From Chryseobacterium sp. MYb7 (GTDB lineage: Bacteria; Bacteroidota; Bacteroidia; Flavobacteriales; Weeksellaceae): a stretch of 64,000 bases of DNA. Of this stretch, positions 33,786-41,896 are shown in pieces. The notes beneath the pieces were generated by a model, which worked only from the letters and a program-made list of their open reading frames with translations, did no database searches and was not told the origin of the DNA. Position numbers and translations under genes: made by a program. The stretch's first letter is position 1. The number at the start of each line of letters is the position of its first letter. The stretch spans positions 1 through 64,000 of the forward strand of contig NZ_PCOU01000015.1 in NCBI RefSeq assembly GCF_002979455.1, written 5' to 3'.

Positions 33786-34991
33786 TTAATCTTCTACACA
33801 CTTATTTCTCGCAGCTTTCAATCCAAAATACAGCATCAGCAATACCGCACAGCTTAATAAATAAAATGAACTGTTCCAGGAAATATCCCAATCATGCAGT
33901 TTTCCAAACAATGGAGGCCCGAATGCGGCAATCAGGTATCCTACAGACTGCGCCATTCCCGATATCTTAACTGCATTGATACTGCTTTTCGTTCTCGTAG
34001 AAAAGAACAGGATCGAAAGACTGAAAGACAACCCATTGGAAATCCCTATAATTACGGCATTCACATAGATCCACTGAGATTTCATGAATACAAACATCAT
34101 TGTACTTCCAAACATCAAGGTACATATAAATAGGATCATGATCCTCTGATCTTTCATTTTACTGGCAATAATTGGGCAGCAGAACGTCACAGGAATCATC
34201 GTGATCTGAATTACAAAGAACACCCAGCCGGAGCTTTCTCCCTGCATATGAAAATCAGCAAGAAATGAGGGAAGCCAGGCTACCAGACAATAATAAAATA
34301 AAGACTGTAGTCCCATGAAAATGCTGATATTCCATGCCTGAGCAGATTTGAACATATTAAAATCTGAAGTACTGAGTGCTGTTTTAGATGGGTTTGGATT
34401 CTTTTTATTGAATATAAATTCCAATGACAACACCAGAACCCCCAATGCCGCAATCACGAGCCAGATTCCCAGAGAACCTTTCCACCCAAATCCTGTCAAT
34501 TCTCCGATTTTCACACTGAATCCTGAAGCTAAAGCAGCTGTGAGATTCATAGACACAGCAAAAATACCTGTCATGAGAGCAATCTGCTTAGGGAAATTAT
34601 TCTTAACATATCCAGGAGTGACCACATTTCCGATACATATTCCCAAACCAATAAATATCGATCCTAAAAATAACAGCCAAAGTGATCCGGTAATCCGCAG
34701 AAACAATCCGAAACTTAAAATAATCAGAGAATACATCAATAGTTTACTGATCCCTAACTTATTAGAAAACCTGCTTACAAGCACAGAGCACGCTGCAAAC
34801 ATAAACAGTGGAATAGAGGTAAGCAGGCTCACCTGAAAATTATCAAGTTTCAAAGCATCTCTTATCTCTCCCAATACAGGAGCAACTGCCACAATCGGTG
34901 ATCGCAGATTGCTTGAAATTAATATAACTACCAGAACATTAATAATTAATAAAACATACGAAGCATTCTTTTTTACTCCATTCTTCATCAT
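33786..34991 (-). CDS. MFS transporter (CynX/NimT family)
   Basis: A 401-residue major facilitator protein with about 12 helices. The start (NVLVVILISSNLRSPIVAVAPVLGEIRDAL), FSNKLGISKLL after helix 2, and FIGLGICIGNVVTPGYVKNNFP in helix 4-5 are characteristic of the CynX/NimT (cyanate or 2-nitroimidazole) group. It is transcribed away from an AraC regulator that probably controls it. Substrate unknown. Confidence 0.88.
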   Translation of the reverse strand: MMKNGVKKNASYVLLIINVLVVILISSNLRSPIVAVAPVLGEIRDALKLDNFQVSLLTSIPLFMFAACSVLVSRFSNKLGISKLLMYSLIILSFGLFLRITGSLWLLFLGSIFIGLGICIGNVVTPGYVKNNFPKQIALMTGIFAVSMNLTAALASGFSVKIGELTGFGWKGSLGIWLVIAALGVLVLSLEFIFNKKNPNPSKTALSTSDFNMFKSAQAWNISIFMGLQSLFYYCLVAWLPSFLADFHMQGESSGWVFFVIQITMIPVTFCCPIIASKMKDQRIMILFICTLMFGSTMMFVFMKSQWIYVNAVIIGISNGLSFSLSILFFSTRTKSSINAVKISGMAQSVGYLIAAFGPPLFGKLHDWDISWNSSFYLLSCAVLLMLYFGLKAARNKCVED

Positions 34992-35000
34992 AATAAAAAC

Positions 35001-35039
35001 TTTTGTACAAAATTAGCACAGTAATTTTGTTTAATTTTG
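35001..35039 (+). promoter_or_regulatory. Possible promoter of the AraC gene
   Basis: Two TAATTTTG elements (35022-35029 and 35032-35039) fit TAnnTTTG. A TTTTG at 35001-35005 lies 16 bases before the first. ATG follows at 35063. Which one is used is unclear. Confidence 0.35.
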
Positions 35040-35062
35040 CCAAAGTTTTAACCTAAAACGAC

Positions 35063-35842
35063 ATGAACATCAACGACAGTATAGAAATAGACGAACTGAA
35101 GAAACCTTATTTTGTATGGTTTGAAGAAAACTGGGTTCACGATGATGTTCTCCATAATCACCAGAAAGGCCAGCTGGTATATGTAGAAAGCGGTTTTCAG
35201 TATATTACTATTGAAGAAAAAATATACCTTCTTCCTCAGAACCATGCCGTGTGGATTCCTCCCCATGCTGTTCATAAGACCAATTCCCATTCTGAAAAGA
35301 TCAAACTGATGATCATGTTTGCAGATATTGATACCAAAGAACCTTTTTATCAAGAAATAAATGTATTTTCTGTTCCCCCGGTTTTAAAAGAAATGATAAA
35401 ATATGCTGAAAAGTGGTCTAAGCTAATGATATCGGGCAACGATGAAAATTTATTTTTGAAAGCACTTTTCAATGAACTTCCAAGGATTGTAGAACATTCT
35501 CTGACCCTCCATATCAGCCTTCCAAAAGATAAACGGCTTACCAGAGTCATGGAGCATCTTCATAATCATTATCAGGATGAAATCAAGATGGAGGATCTCA
35601 GTGATGCAGCCCTTTTATCTTTTCGTACGCTGGAGCGTATTTTTAAAAAGGAGACTGGGCTTACCTTAAGTAAATACCAGCAAATGCTTCGTATTATTAA
35701 AAGTCTTGAGCTTTTAAGTTCAGAAAATTTCACCATTTCAGAAACAGCTTATAAGGTAGGATATAAGAGTGTTCAGGCCTATTCTAAAAGTTTTTTTTCC
35801 ATGATGAAGTTCAGGCCTACAGATTTCATTAAAACTATTTAA
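35063..35842 (+). CDS. AraC-family regulator
   Basis: A 259-residue regulator. The N-terminal cupin (about 15-95) includes HNHQKGQLVYVESGFQYITI and AVWIPPHAVHKTNSH, and the C-terminal double HTH (about 165-255) includes LSDAALLSFRTLERIFKKETGLTL and FTISETAYKVGYKSVQAYSKSFF. The cupin suggests a small-molecule ligand. It diverges from the CynX-type MFS gene with a 71-base gap and is the likely regulator of that transporter. Confidence 0.92.
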   Translation: MNINDSIEIDELKKPYFVWFEENWVHDDVLHNHQKGQLVYVESGFQYITIEEKIYLLPQNHAVWIPPHAVHKTNSHSEKIKLMIMFADIDTKEPFYQEINVFSVPPVLKEMIKYAEKWSKLMISGNDENLFLKALFNELPRIVEHSLTLHISLPKDKRLTRVMEHLHNHYQDEIKMEDLSDAALLSFRTLERIFKKETGLTLSKYQQMLRIIKSLELLSSENFTISETAYKVGYKSVQAYSKSFFSMMKFRPTDFIKTI

Positions 35843-35880
35843 TAACCTTTTAAAGCAATTACAAAGCGGGTTGAAATATA

Positions 35881-35910
35881 TTTAAAAAGGGATTTATTAA
35901 CCCTTTAAAA
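35881..35910 (+). terminator. Hairpin after the AraC gene
   Basis: TTTAAAAAGGG pairs with CCCTTTAAAA across a 9-base loop, 38 bases after the stop. AT-rich, with a weak T-tail. Confidence 0.5.
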
Positions 35911-36426
35911 GTTTGAATATTCCTTTATACAAAAGCAATTAACTTGTTTGAAAAATGGAATATTTCACATTTTAGTCAATTTTCCACTTCAGTAGGCTAT
36001 ATTCAATTATGAGATTGTTCAAAATAAAAAGGTCTCCACGAATGGAGACCTTAAAAAAACACAAATGATGAAAAAAAATTATTTCGATTCACAAATATAA
36101 GCAAAAATCCCGTTATACAAGACACTATAAGCTCATTTTTTTTAAAAAATATTTATTTTAAGTAAAAATAATTATTCTCTAAATGATTTTACTTTTTTTT
36201 AGGATTCCGGAATTCTTTATATAAAAATGTTCCTTATCAAAGATAATTCGCCATCTGATGAATTGTGTGCTGTTTTTTAAGCAAAATAAAATATTCATTA
36301 AAAGTGAATTATTAAAGAATTACAGCCTATATAAGTCTATATCTAAACAAATATTTAACTATTTTATGACGCTACTCATAAAATTCAGTACGGTTTTTGT
36401 ATTAGTTTTCCAAAACATATAATTGC
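35911..36426. other. Intergenic region with a possible small minus-strand RNA
   Basis: About 515 bases of AT-rich DNA between the AraC gene and the unknown gene at 36427. It contains a hairpin at 36029-36052 and, on the minus strand, a promoter-like pair at 36120-36092 (see the ncRNA entry). I see no further coding sequence; the only short frame after the hairpin encodes MMKKNYFDSQI and has no support. Confidence 0.4.
36029..36085 (-). ncRNA. Candidate short minus-strand transcript
   Basis: On the minus strand TTG (36120-36118), 18 bases, then TATATTTG (36099-36092) would start transcription near 36085. The perfect stem AAGGTCTCCA / TGGAGACCTT (36029-36052, loop CGAA on the plus strand) followed by TTTTTATTTT would end it after about 60 bases. 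No minus-strand gene is nearby. It could be a small RNA or a leftover leader. Confidence 0.3.
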
Positions 36427-37035
36427 ATGGGGCCAAAAACATTCAAGGGAGTTCCTACACAAACATTCGGAGGTTTCCACGATACGGAAAGCAGAATACT
36501 ATTTAAGCAGGACTTAATTCCGTTGAAGTTTGAAATATTGAGAGAAAGATTCTTATCAATTAATAAATGGGAAGATTTTTGCGGAAAGACATTTGCAGCA
36601 TTTAAACTCTATGACTTCAATGGTCATCCGGTAGATCGTGAACCTCAAAAAGGAGATTTTATCCGTATTGATATTCCGGGACCAGGTGAGAAGGAAGCCA
36701 AAGGATATGATTGGGTAGAAATTAGTGATATCTGTTTCTATCAGGACAGCTTTTCCGAAAGTATATCGATAATCTGCAGACCATCCATCAATCCGCAAAA
36801 TAAAAAAAGCAGGCATATTGCTCATTTTTACAGTTCTGCTGCCAGCTCTACCTTTATGATCTCCAGAAATCCGGCTCACTTGAAAGCCGCAGTATACGGA
36901 CGAAATGAAAGGCCTAATCTTAATGCTAATTTTCTTGATATTATAAGAAATCTTATCATTGCACCCGGAGGAATGATGGGGGCTGCTAAAATACAATGGA
37001 AGCAGCTTACTGATGGTTTTTTGAATCTTGATTAA
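36427..37035 (+). CDS. Protein of unknown function
   Basis: A 202-residue protein that I do not recognise. It has no signal peptide and no long hydrophobic segment. A Pro/Gly-rich strand region (EPQKGDFIRIDIPGPGEKEAKGYDWVEI) is followed by SISIICRPS, and the C-terminal part (LDIIRNLIIAPGGMMGAAKIQWKQLTDGF) could be an amphipathic helix. Coding bias resembles its neighbours and the frame is long and clean, so it is probably real. It stands 85 bases before the MFS operon with a separate promoter region between. Confidence 0.6.
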   Translation: MGPKTFKGVPTQTFGGFHDTESRILFKQDLIPLKFEILRERFLSINKWEDFCGKTFAAFKLYDFNGHPVDREPQKGDFIRIDIPGPGEKEAKGYDWVEISDICFYQDSFSESISIICRPSINPQNKKSRHIAHFYSSAASSTFMISRNPAHLKAAVYGRNERPNLNANFLDIIRNLIIAPGGMMGAAKIQWKQLTDGFLNLD

Positions 37036-37051
37036 AATACTTCTGCCTTTT

Positions 37052-37078
37052 TTGATCTAAGTCAAAGTTTTGTATTTG
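37052..37078 (+). promoter_or_regulatory. FNR/Crp-like box overlapping a promoter
   Basis: TTGAT-CTAA-GTCAA (37052-37065) differs by one base from the FNR-type palindrome TTGAT-N4-ATCAA. A near -7 element, TGTATTTG, lies at 37071-37078. It precedes an operon whose last gene is a Crp/Fnr regulator, so autoregulation is plausible. Confidence 0.5.
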
Positions 37079-37120
37079 TTGTACAGGGACATTTGCACCC
37101 GAATATTTTAAACAAAATTT

Positions 37121-38296
37121 ATGAGTACAACATTAGAAAAAGGGCAGACTATTAATTTCTACCAGGCAACCGCTCCAATTATTATTTCGGTATTTGCAGT
37201 ATACCTTACCATAGGAATTGCTTTGGGAGTTCTTCCCAGGTTTGTCCAGAACACTTTAGGCTTTAACAGCATTATTGTAGGGCTTGTGATTGGATTACAA
37301 TCGCTGTCAACACTTTTAACCCGTGCCTATTCCGGAAAAATAACAGATACCAGAGGAGCTAAGAAAAGTAAAATGGCTGGCGTAATACTGGCTGTTATTG
37401 CAGGAATTGTTTACGTTTTGGCCGTCTTGCTTCAGGCTCATCCGGTTCTTTCACTTGCTTTTCTGATATTAGCGAGAATCATTCATGGGGTGGGTGAAAG
37501 TTTTCTGGTTACCGGAGCATTAACGTGGGGAATAGATCTTGTAGGGGCTTCCAGTTCCGGAAAAGTAATGACCTGGAATGGTATTGCCATGTATGCCGGA
37601 ATTGCCATTGGAGCCCCTCTCAGTATCTGGTTGAGTAAAGAATACAACATTTTGCCGGCCTTTATTCTTATTGCCTTACTTCCGTTGGTAAGATGGCTTT
37701 CCACTGCAAAACTTCCATCTATTCCTGTAGATAAAGATCATGTGAGAACACCTTTCTACAAAGTAATTGGTGCCATATCAGGTCAGGGTTTAAGCCTTGC
37801 TTTTTCATCAATGGCTTTTGGATGTATTGCCTCTTTTATTGCTTTATTTTTTTCAGAGAAAAATTGGGGTGATGCTTCGCTTGCTTTTATGATTTTCGGA
37901 ATATGTTATGTCTTAACTAGAATTTTCTTCGCTTCTTTTCCTGACAAGTACGGAGGTTTTACAATCGCATTAATTTCTCTGATCATAGAAGTGGCAGGAC
38001 AAATGCTAATCTGGACTTCTGGTTCAAAAATAGCCGCTATTATCGGCTGTGGATTGACTGGTGTTGGATTTTCATTGATTTTTCCAGCGTTGGGCGTTCT
38101 TGCTATTCAAAAAGTAAAACCACAGATGAGAGGAACCGCATTAGGAGCTTATGTAGCTTTTGTTGATCTTTCATTAGGGCTGGCAGGGCCTATTGCTGGA
38201 TTAATTGCCGGATGGTTTGATTATCAGACTGTATACTTACTTGGAGGAATCAGCTGTGTCATTGCAATGGTTATTTTACTATTTAATAAAAAATAA
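37121..38296 (+). CDS. MFS transporter (YhhS/YfcJ-like)
   Basis: A 391-residue major facilitator protein of about 12 helices. [44 protein letters not shown] after helix 2 and [24 protein letters not shown] are characteristic of the YhhS/YfcJ exporters. The next gene, two bases on, is a siderophore-interacting flavoprotein, which suggests iron-related transport (a siderophore or its breakdown product). Inner membrane. Confidence 0.88.
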   Translation: MSTTLEKGQTINFYQATAPIIISVFAVYLTIGIALGVLPRFVQNTLGFNSIIVGLVIGLQSLSTLLTRAYSGKITDTRGAKKSKMAGVILAVIAGIVYVLAVLLQAHPVLSLAFLILARIIHGVGESFLVTGALTWGIDLVGASSSGKVMTWNGIAMYAGIAIGAPLSIWLSKEYNILPAFILIALLPLVRWLSTAKLPSIPVDKDHVRTPFYKVIGAISGQGLSLAFSSMAFGCIASFIALFFSEKNWGDASLAFMIFGICYVLTRIFFASFPDKYGGFTIALISLIIEVAGQMLIWTSGSKIAAIIGCGLTGVGFSLIFPALGVLAIQKVKPQMRGTALGAYVAFVDLSLGLAGPIAGLIAGWFDYQTVYLLGGISCVIAMVILLFNKK

Positions 38297-38298
38297 AA

Positions 38299-39045
38299 AT
38301 GGAAAACGCTGTAACAACTCAAATAAAAGAAACGAAAAAAATACGTTCTGTATTTACCGTTAAAAAGAAACTATTGATTACCCCACATCTTATCCGTGTT
38401 GTATTTCATATTGATGAAAACAAGGCTGAATTATTAACCAATGTGAAATCTGGTTCTAACAACAAAATCTTTATCCCAACTGAGGAAAGTGGCACTGTTA
38501 TGAGAACTTATACCAACAGAAAAATTGATCTGGAAAAAAAGGAACTGAGCATTGATTTTGTTGTTCACGGTGATAATGGTCCGGCTTCTGCCTGGGCATT
38601 GAAAGCCAATCCGGGAGATCTTTTAGAAATAGGAATGAAAGAAAGTACAAAACCTTTAATTCCTGAAGCTGATTTTTATCTGATGGCAGGAGACGCAACG
38701 GCACTACCTGTGATTTGTACCATCGCAGAACAGTTTCCATCTTATGTAAGAGCAAAAATAATATTGGAAGTAGCAGATAAAGAGGACGAGTTGACCCTGT
38801 GTTCTGCGGCAGATATTTCGGTAGAATGGCTGCACAATCCTCATCCTGAGCAGGGAAGTAAGCTTGCAGAAAAAGTAAAATCTATTGATTTCCCTCCCGG
38901 AGTTTTAAAAGAATATGTTTACATCGCCGCAGAATACACTACCGTGCATGAGCTTCGTACTTATTTCAAAACAATACTGGAATGGGATCCTCATGGAATG
39001 TACATTTGCTCGTACTGGAAAGCCGGACAGGCAGAAAACCCGTAG
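38299..39045 (+). CDS. Siderophore-interacting protein (FAD-linked ferric reductase)
   Basis: A 248-residue protein of the SIP/ViuB family. The FAD-binding motif RTYTNR is followed by [16 protein letters not shown], then the nucleotide-binding [18 protein letters not shown] and the C-terminal [16 protein letters not shown] and [10 protein letters not shown]. Such enzymes reduce ferric siderophores in the cytoplasm with NAD(P)H or ferredoxin. It starts two bases after the MFS stop. It may complement the PepSY reductase of the 9.9-24.9 kb siderophore locus. Confidence 0.92.
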   Translation: MENAVTTQIKETKKIRSVFTVKKKLLITPHLIRVVFHIDENKAELLTNVKSGSNNKIFIPTEESGTVMRTYTNRKIDLEKKELSIDFVVHGDNGPASAWALKANPGDLLEIGMKESTKPLIPEADFYLMAGDATALPVICTIAEQFPSYVRAKIILEVADKEDELTLCSAADISVEWLHNPHPEQGSKLAEKVKSIDFPPGVLKEYVYIAAEYTTVHELRTYFKTILEWDPHGMYICSYWKAGQAENP

Positions 39046-39064
39046 ATATTAGAGATGAAACAGT

Positions 39065-39098
39065 GTAAGCAAAGCCATTTATCCCTATTTTTGCTTAC
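39065..39098. promoter_or_regulatory. Inverted repeat over the Crp-type promoter
   Basis: GTAAGCAAA (39065-39073) and TTTGCTTAC (39090-39098) form a perfect 9-bp inverted repeat with a 16-base spacer. The right arm ends at the ATG. The -7 element TATTTTTG (39086-39093) lies inside it, so the transcript is nearly leaderless and a bound regulator would block it. Confidence 0.5.
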
Positions 39099-39668
39099 AT
39101 GCAGGAACTTTTAACTTCATATATCAACAATAGAATATCAGTAACGGATCAGGAATTGGAAACAATTCTTTCTTATTTCAGTCCTCTTCAGTTAAAAAAG
39201 AATGAAATTCTTCTTGCCAACGGGCAGAACAGCCAGAGAACTTTTTTTGTCGTCAATGGCTGTCTCCGTATATTTTTTATCAATGAAGAAGGGCAGGACT
39301 CTACCAGATATTTTGCTTTTGAAAATCAGTTTGCAACAGCACTTACCAGTTTTATTACTTCTGAACCCTCTGAGGAATTCATAGAAGCCATAGAGGATTC
39401 AGAAGTCTATTTTATTACTCATAAAAACTTCTACCATCTTCTGGACATTATCCCACAATGGGAAAAGTTTTACAGGATCTATCTGGAAACGGCTTATGTT
39501 AACAATACGAAACGGCTTATGTCTTTCCTTGTTCAGGATGCTCTTGAAAAATACCGTCAACTTCTAGATGAAAATCCGGTTGTCGTAAGAAGACTTTCCA
39601 ATAAAATGGTGGCTTCTTATCTCAATATTTCACAGGAAACATTAAGCAGATTGAAATCAAGGCTTTGA
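39099..39668 (+). CDS. Crp/Fnr-family transcriptional regulator
   Basis: A 189-residue regulator with a cyclic-nucleotide-like beta-roll (about 20-110; LLANGQNSQRTFFVVNGCLRIFF) and a C-terminal HTH (MVASYLNISQETLSRLKSRL). There is no FeS cysteine cluster. It is 53 bases behind the SIP gene with its own promoter and inverted repeat, and it may also be read from the MFS promoter. It is a candidate to act on the FNR-like box at 37052. Confidence 0.9.
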   Translation: MQELLTSYINNRISVTDQELETILSYFSPLQLKKNEILLANGQNSQRTFFVVNGCLRIFFINEEGQDSTRYFAFENQFATALTSFITSEPSEEFIEAIEDSEVYFITHKNFYHLLDIIPQWEKFYRIYLETAYVNNTKRLMSFLVQDALEKYRQLLDENPVVVRRLSNKMVASYLNISQETLSRLKSRL

Positions 39669-39689
39669 TCTATTATTTTTAATAAGCAA

Positions 39690-40283
39690 TTATAAGAATA
39701 AACTTACCGCACAATATAATAGCAGAATTCCCATAATAATATTGACCACTTTATAATGACGGTTCAGAAAATGGTGTAGCTTTTGTCCGGCGACTGCCCA
39801 TATCCAGGTAGCCGAATTACCTATAAAAGAAAGGGAAAAAGCAAAAATAAGAATGATCCACAGCTCTTTGTATTGAGGGAAAACGAAACTGCTAAATGCT
39901 GTTATCCCGTAAATAATAATCTTAACATTAACTAGCTGCAACAAAAATCCTTTCCAAAAATCTCCTGTAGAATGGGAAGACTGTTCTTCTTTTTCAATAT
40001 CAATTTCGATGGGCTTTCCGGAAATTACCGACCATGCAAGATAGATGAGATAAGCCGCACCAATATATTTCAGGTAATTGAGAAGGAAGCCATAGGTATT
40101 CAAAAGAAAACCTGTAAAAAAAGCAGACAGTACCATTACCATCGTAAACCCCGAATAAATCCCAAGAAGCAATGTTTTACTCTTTTGGTATCCTGATTTC
40201 ATACTGCTGTTCAGAGCAAGAATATTATTGGGACCAGGAAGAAGTGCCGTCAGGACGCTGTAAATGAAAAATGAAAACCACAT
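39690..40283 (-). CDS. LysE-family amino acid exporter
   Basis: A 197-residue inner membrane protein with about six helices. The family signature LLPGPNNILALNSSMKSGYQKS is near the N-terminus, followed by YLKYIGAAYLIYLAWSVI. I chose ATG 40283 (MWFSFFIYSVLTALLPGPNN), because an upstream ATG at 40322 would add a basic, non-homologous segment. LysE/RhtB proteins export amino acids. It is divergent from a LysR regulator, the usual arrangement for this family. Confidence 0.9.
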   Translation of the reverse strand: MWFSFFIYSVLTALLPGPNNILALNSSMKSGYQKSKTLLLGIYSGFTMVMVLSAFFTGFLLNTYGFLLNYLKYIGAAYLIYLAWSVISGKPIEIDIEKEEQSSHSTGDFWKGFLLQLVNVKIIIYGITAFSSFVFPQYKELWIILIFAFSLSFIGNSATWIWAVAGQKLHHFLNRHYKVVNIIMGILLLYCAVSLFL

Positions 40284-40365
40284 ATATTTTTTTAACAAAA
40301 TTAAAGAGCGTAAACGCTTCAAACAATCGGAATTATTTATACTTTTACTTCGAAAATATTAAAGT

Positions 40366-41277
40366 ATGGATATTCATCAGCTCAAAAGTTTTAAAACAAT
40401 TGTTGAAAAGGGAAATTTTCAGGATGCTGCTAAAGAGCTTAATTACTCATTATCTGCCATCAGTTATCAGATTCAACAGCTTGAAAATGAAGTAAAATTT
40501 CCTTTGTTTGAAAAAATAGGCCGAAGAATGCTTCCTACTGAACAATCTTTAAAACTGATTCCTCACATTAAAAAAATAGAAGAGGAGATAGAGCAGATTA
40601 GACAGCTGAATTCAAAAGACAGAAAAGTAGAAGGAAGCCTTAATATTTCAGTTTCTGACAGCCTGCTTACGTATATCCTGCAACCTGTACTGAAAGAGTT
40701 TATTGAAACAGCGCCTGATGTAAAGCTTAGATTAAAAGTAAGAAACTGCTATGAAGTTCAGAAAGAAATTATCCGGAATGATATTGATCTGGGTATTCAT
40801 TATCAGGTATATGGATATGATGATCAGATCAAAGTCACAGAAGTTTCTACGTTCACAGTAGGGGTGATGGCATCCCCGATATTTTCACAGCAGGAGAGAA
40901 ATTTTGACAAAAAAGATCAGATAAAATTATGCTCAGTGATCAATAATGATCCGAATGGTGTTTATCAGCAGTATTTTGAAGAATATCTTAAGAAAAAAAA
41001 TATCACAACCGGTCAGAATATCGAGCTATGGAGCATAGAAGCTATCAAAAAAAGTATCATGAATAATCTGGGAATAGCATGTTTACCACATTTTGTTGTA
41101 GAAGAAGAAATCGAAAAAGGAGAGATAACAGAGATTGTCATCAAAGGATTTCAGCGTACCATCACCATGATTACGGCTCATCATTCTAATAAATGGATCA
41201 GCCCTGCTATGGAGCTTTTTTTAAAAATTCTTAATGAACAAATGATCTGCGAACCTGCTGTCAGCCTGAGAAATTAA
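40366..41277 (+). CDS. LysR-family regulator
   Basis: A 303-residue LysR protein. The N-terminal winged helix (1-65) includes LKSFKTIVEKGNFQDAAKELNYSLSAISYQIQQLE, and the periplasmic-binding-like effector domain follows from about 90. The gap of 82 bases to the divergent LysE gene fits joint control of export by an amino acid effector. Confidence 0.93.
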   Translation: MDIHQLKSFKTIVEKGNFQDAAKELNYSLSAISYQIQQLENEVKFPLFEKIGRRMLPTEQSLKLIPHIKKIEEEIEQIRQLNSKDRKVEGSLNISVSDSLLTYILQPVLKEFIETAPDVKLRLKVRNCYEVQKEIIRNDIDLGIHYQVYGYDDQIKVTEVSTFTVGVMASPIFSQQERNFDKKDQIKLCSVINNDPNGVYQQYFEEYLKKKNITTGQNIELWSIEAIKKSIMNNLGIACLPHFVVEEEIEKGEITEIVIKGFQRTITMITAHHSNKWISPAMELFLKILNEQMICEPAVSLRN

Positions 41278-41301
41278 AAGAAAATTAATATCTGAGCCTT
41301 C

Positions 41302-41328
41302 TTAAGAAAAATTTAAGCCTTATATTTG
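41302..41328 (+). promoter_or_regulatory. Promoter with 11-bp direct repeat before the metal efflux genes
   Basis: TTAAG at 41302-41306 repeats at 41313-41317 (11 bases, one helical turn), followed directly by the -7 element TATATTTG (41321-41328). No TTG -33 element is present. This is the layout of a promoter activated by an OmpR-type regulator such as CusR/CzcR, which is not encoded next to it. Confidence 0.5.
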
Positions 41329-41333
41329 CATCC

Positions 41334-41696
41334 ATGTTAAAATGGTTCTCCATATTATGTTCAATGATGTATGTACTGGCTACCACCAATGCGGGGGAAG
41401 TATTGAAAGTGCCTATGTTTGTTGAGCACTTCATGGAATACCATGGAAGCTTTTCAGAATTTGTAATGGAGCATTATGATAATCACAAGGAGGATTCTGA
41501 TTGGGATGCCGATCAGAAACTGCCATTTATCAATCCGCCAATTGTACTTACCGTACATGCCCAGCTTCCGGAACTTTCATTCGAAATAAAAAAACCTAAG
41601 GAAATTACTGTTTCCCAAAAAAGCAGTATTTATAAGGAAAAAGATTTCTCCAATCAATATCTTTCTCAGATTTTCCAGCCTCCACGGCTTTCTTAA
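41334..41696 (+). CDS. Small exported protein before the metal efflux genes
   Basis: A 120-residue protein with an N-terminal signal-like segment (MLKWFSILCSMMYVLATTNAG). The middle is rich in His, Asp and Glu (VPMFVEHFMEYHGSFSEFVMEHYDNHKEDSDWDAD), which may bind metal, and it ends in a basic tail. I do not recognise a named family. It lies 200 bases before czcA and carries the promoter with the direct repeat, so it probably belongs to the efflux operon, perhaps as a periplasmic metal-binding accessory. That role is inference. Confidence 0.65.
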   Translation: MLKWFSILCSMMYVLATTNAGEVLKVPMFVEHFMEYHGSFSEFVMEHYDNHKEDSDWDADQKLPFINPPIVLTVHAQLPELSFEIKKPKEITVSQKSSIYKEKDFSNQYLSQIFQPPRLS

Positions 41697-41896
41697 CCCA
41701 CTTTACATTGAAAATTAATACTTTATGTTTTTACCTAAAGTAGTGAATTCTTGTTACATATCCATTAATTCGTAATGCGATGTATTGATGCTTAAACCTG
41801 AACCAGAGAAGTTACAAACGCTTGTTTTGATACCTTGAATTTTGGGTGAATTTCAGCTTCTATAAAGCATTCCGGATTACAATTAATAGTTTTTCC

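Noticed and set aside
36062..36100. Leader peptide (MMKKNYFDSQI) as an attenuator
   Set aside because: No repeated regulatory codons and no biosynthetic gene downstream; the stem's T-tail is on the opposite strand.
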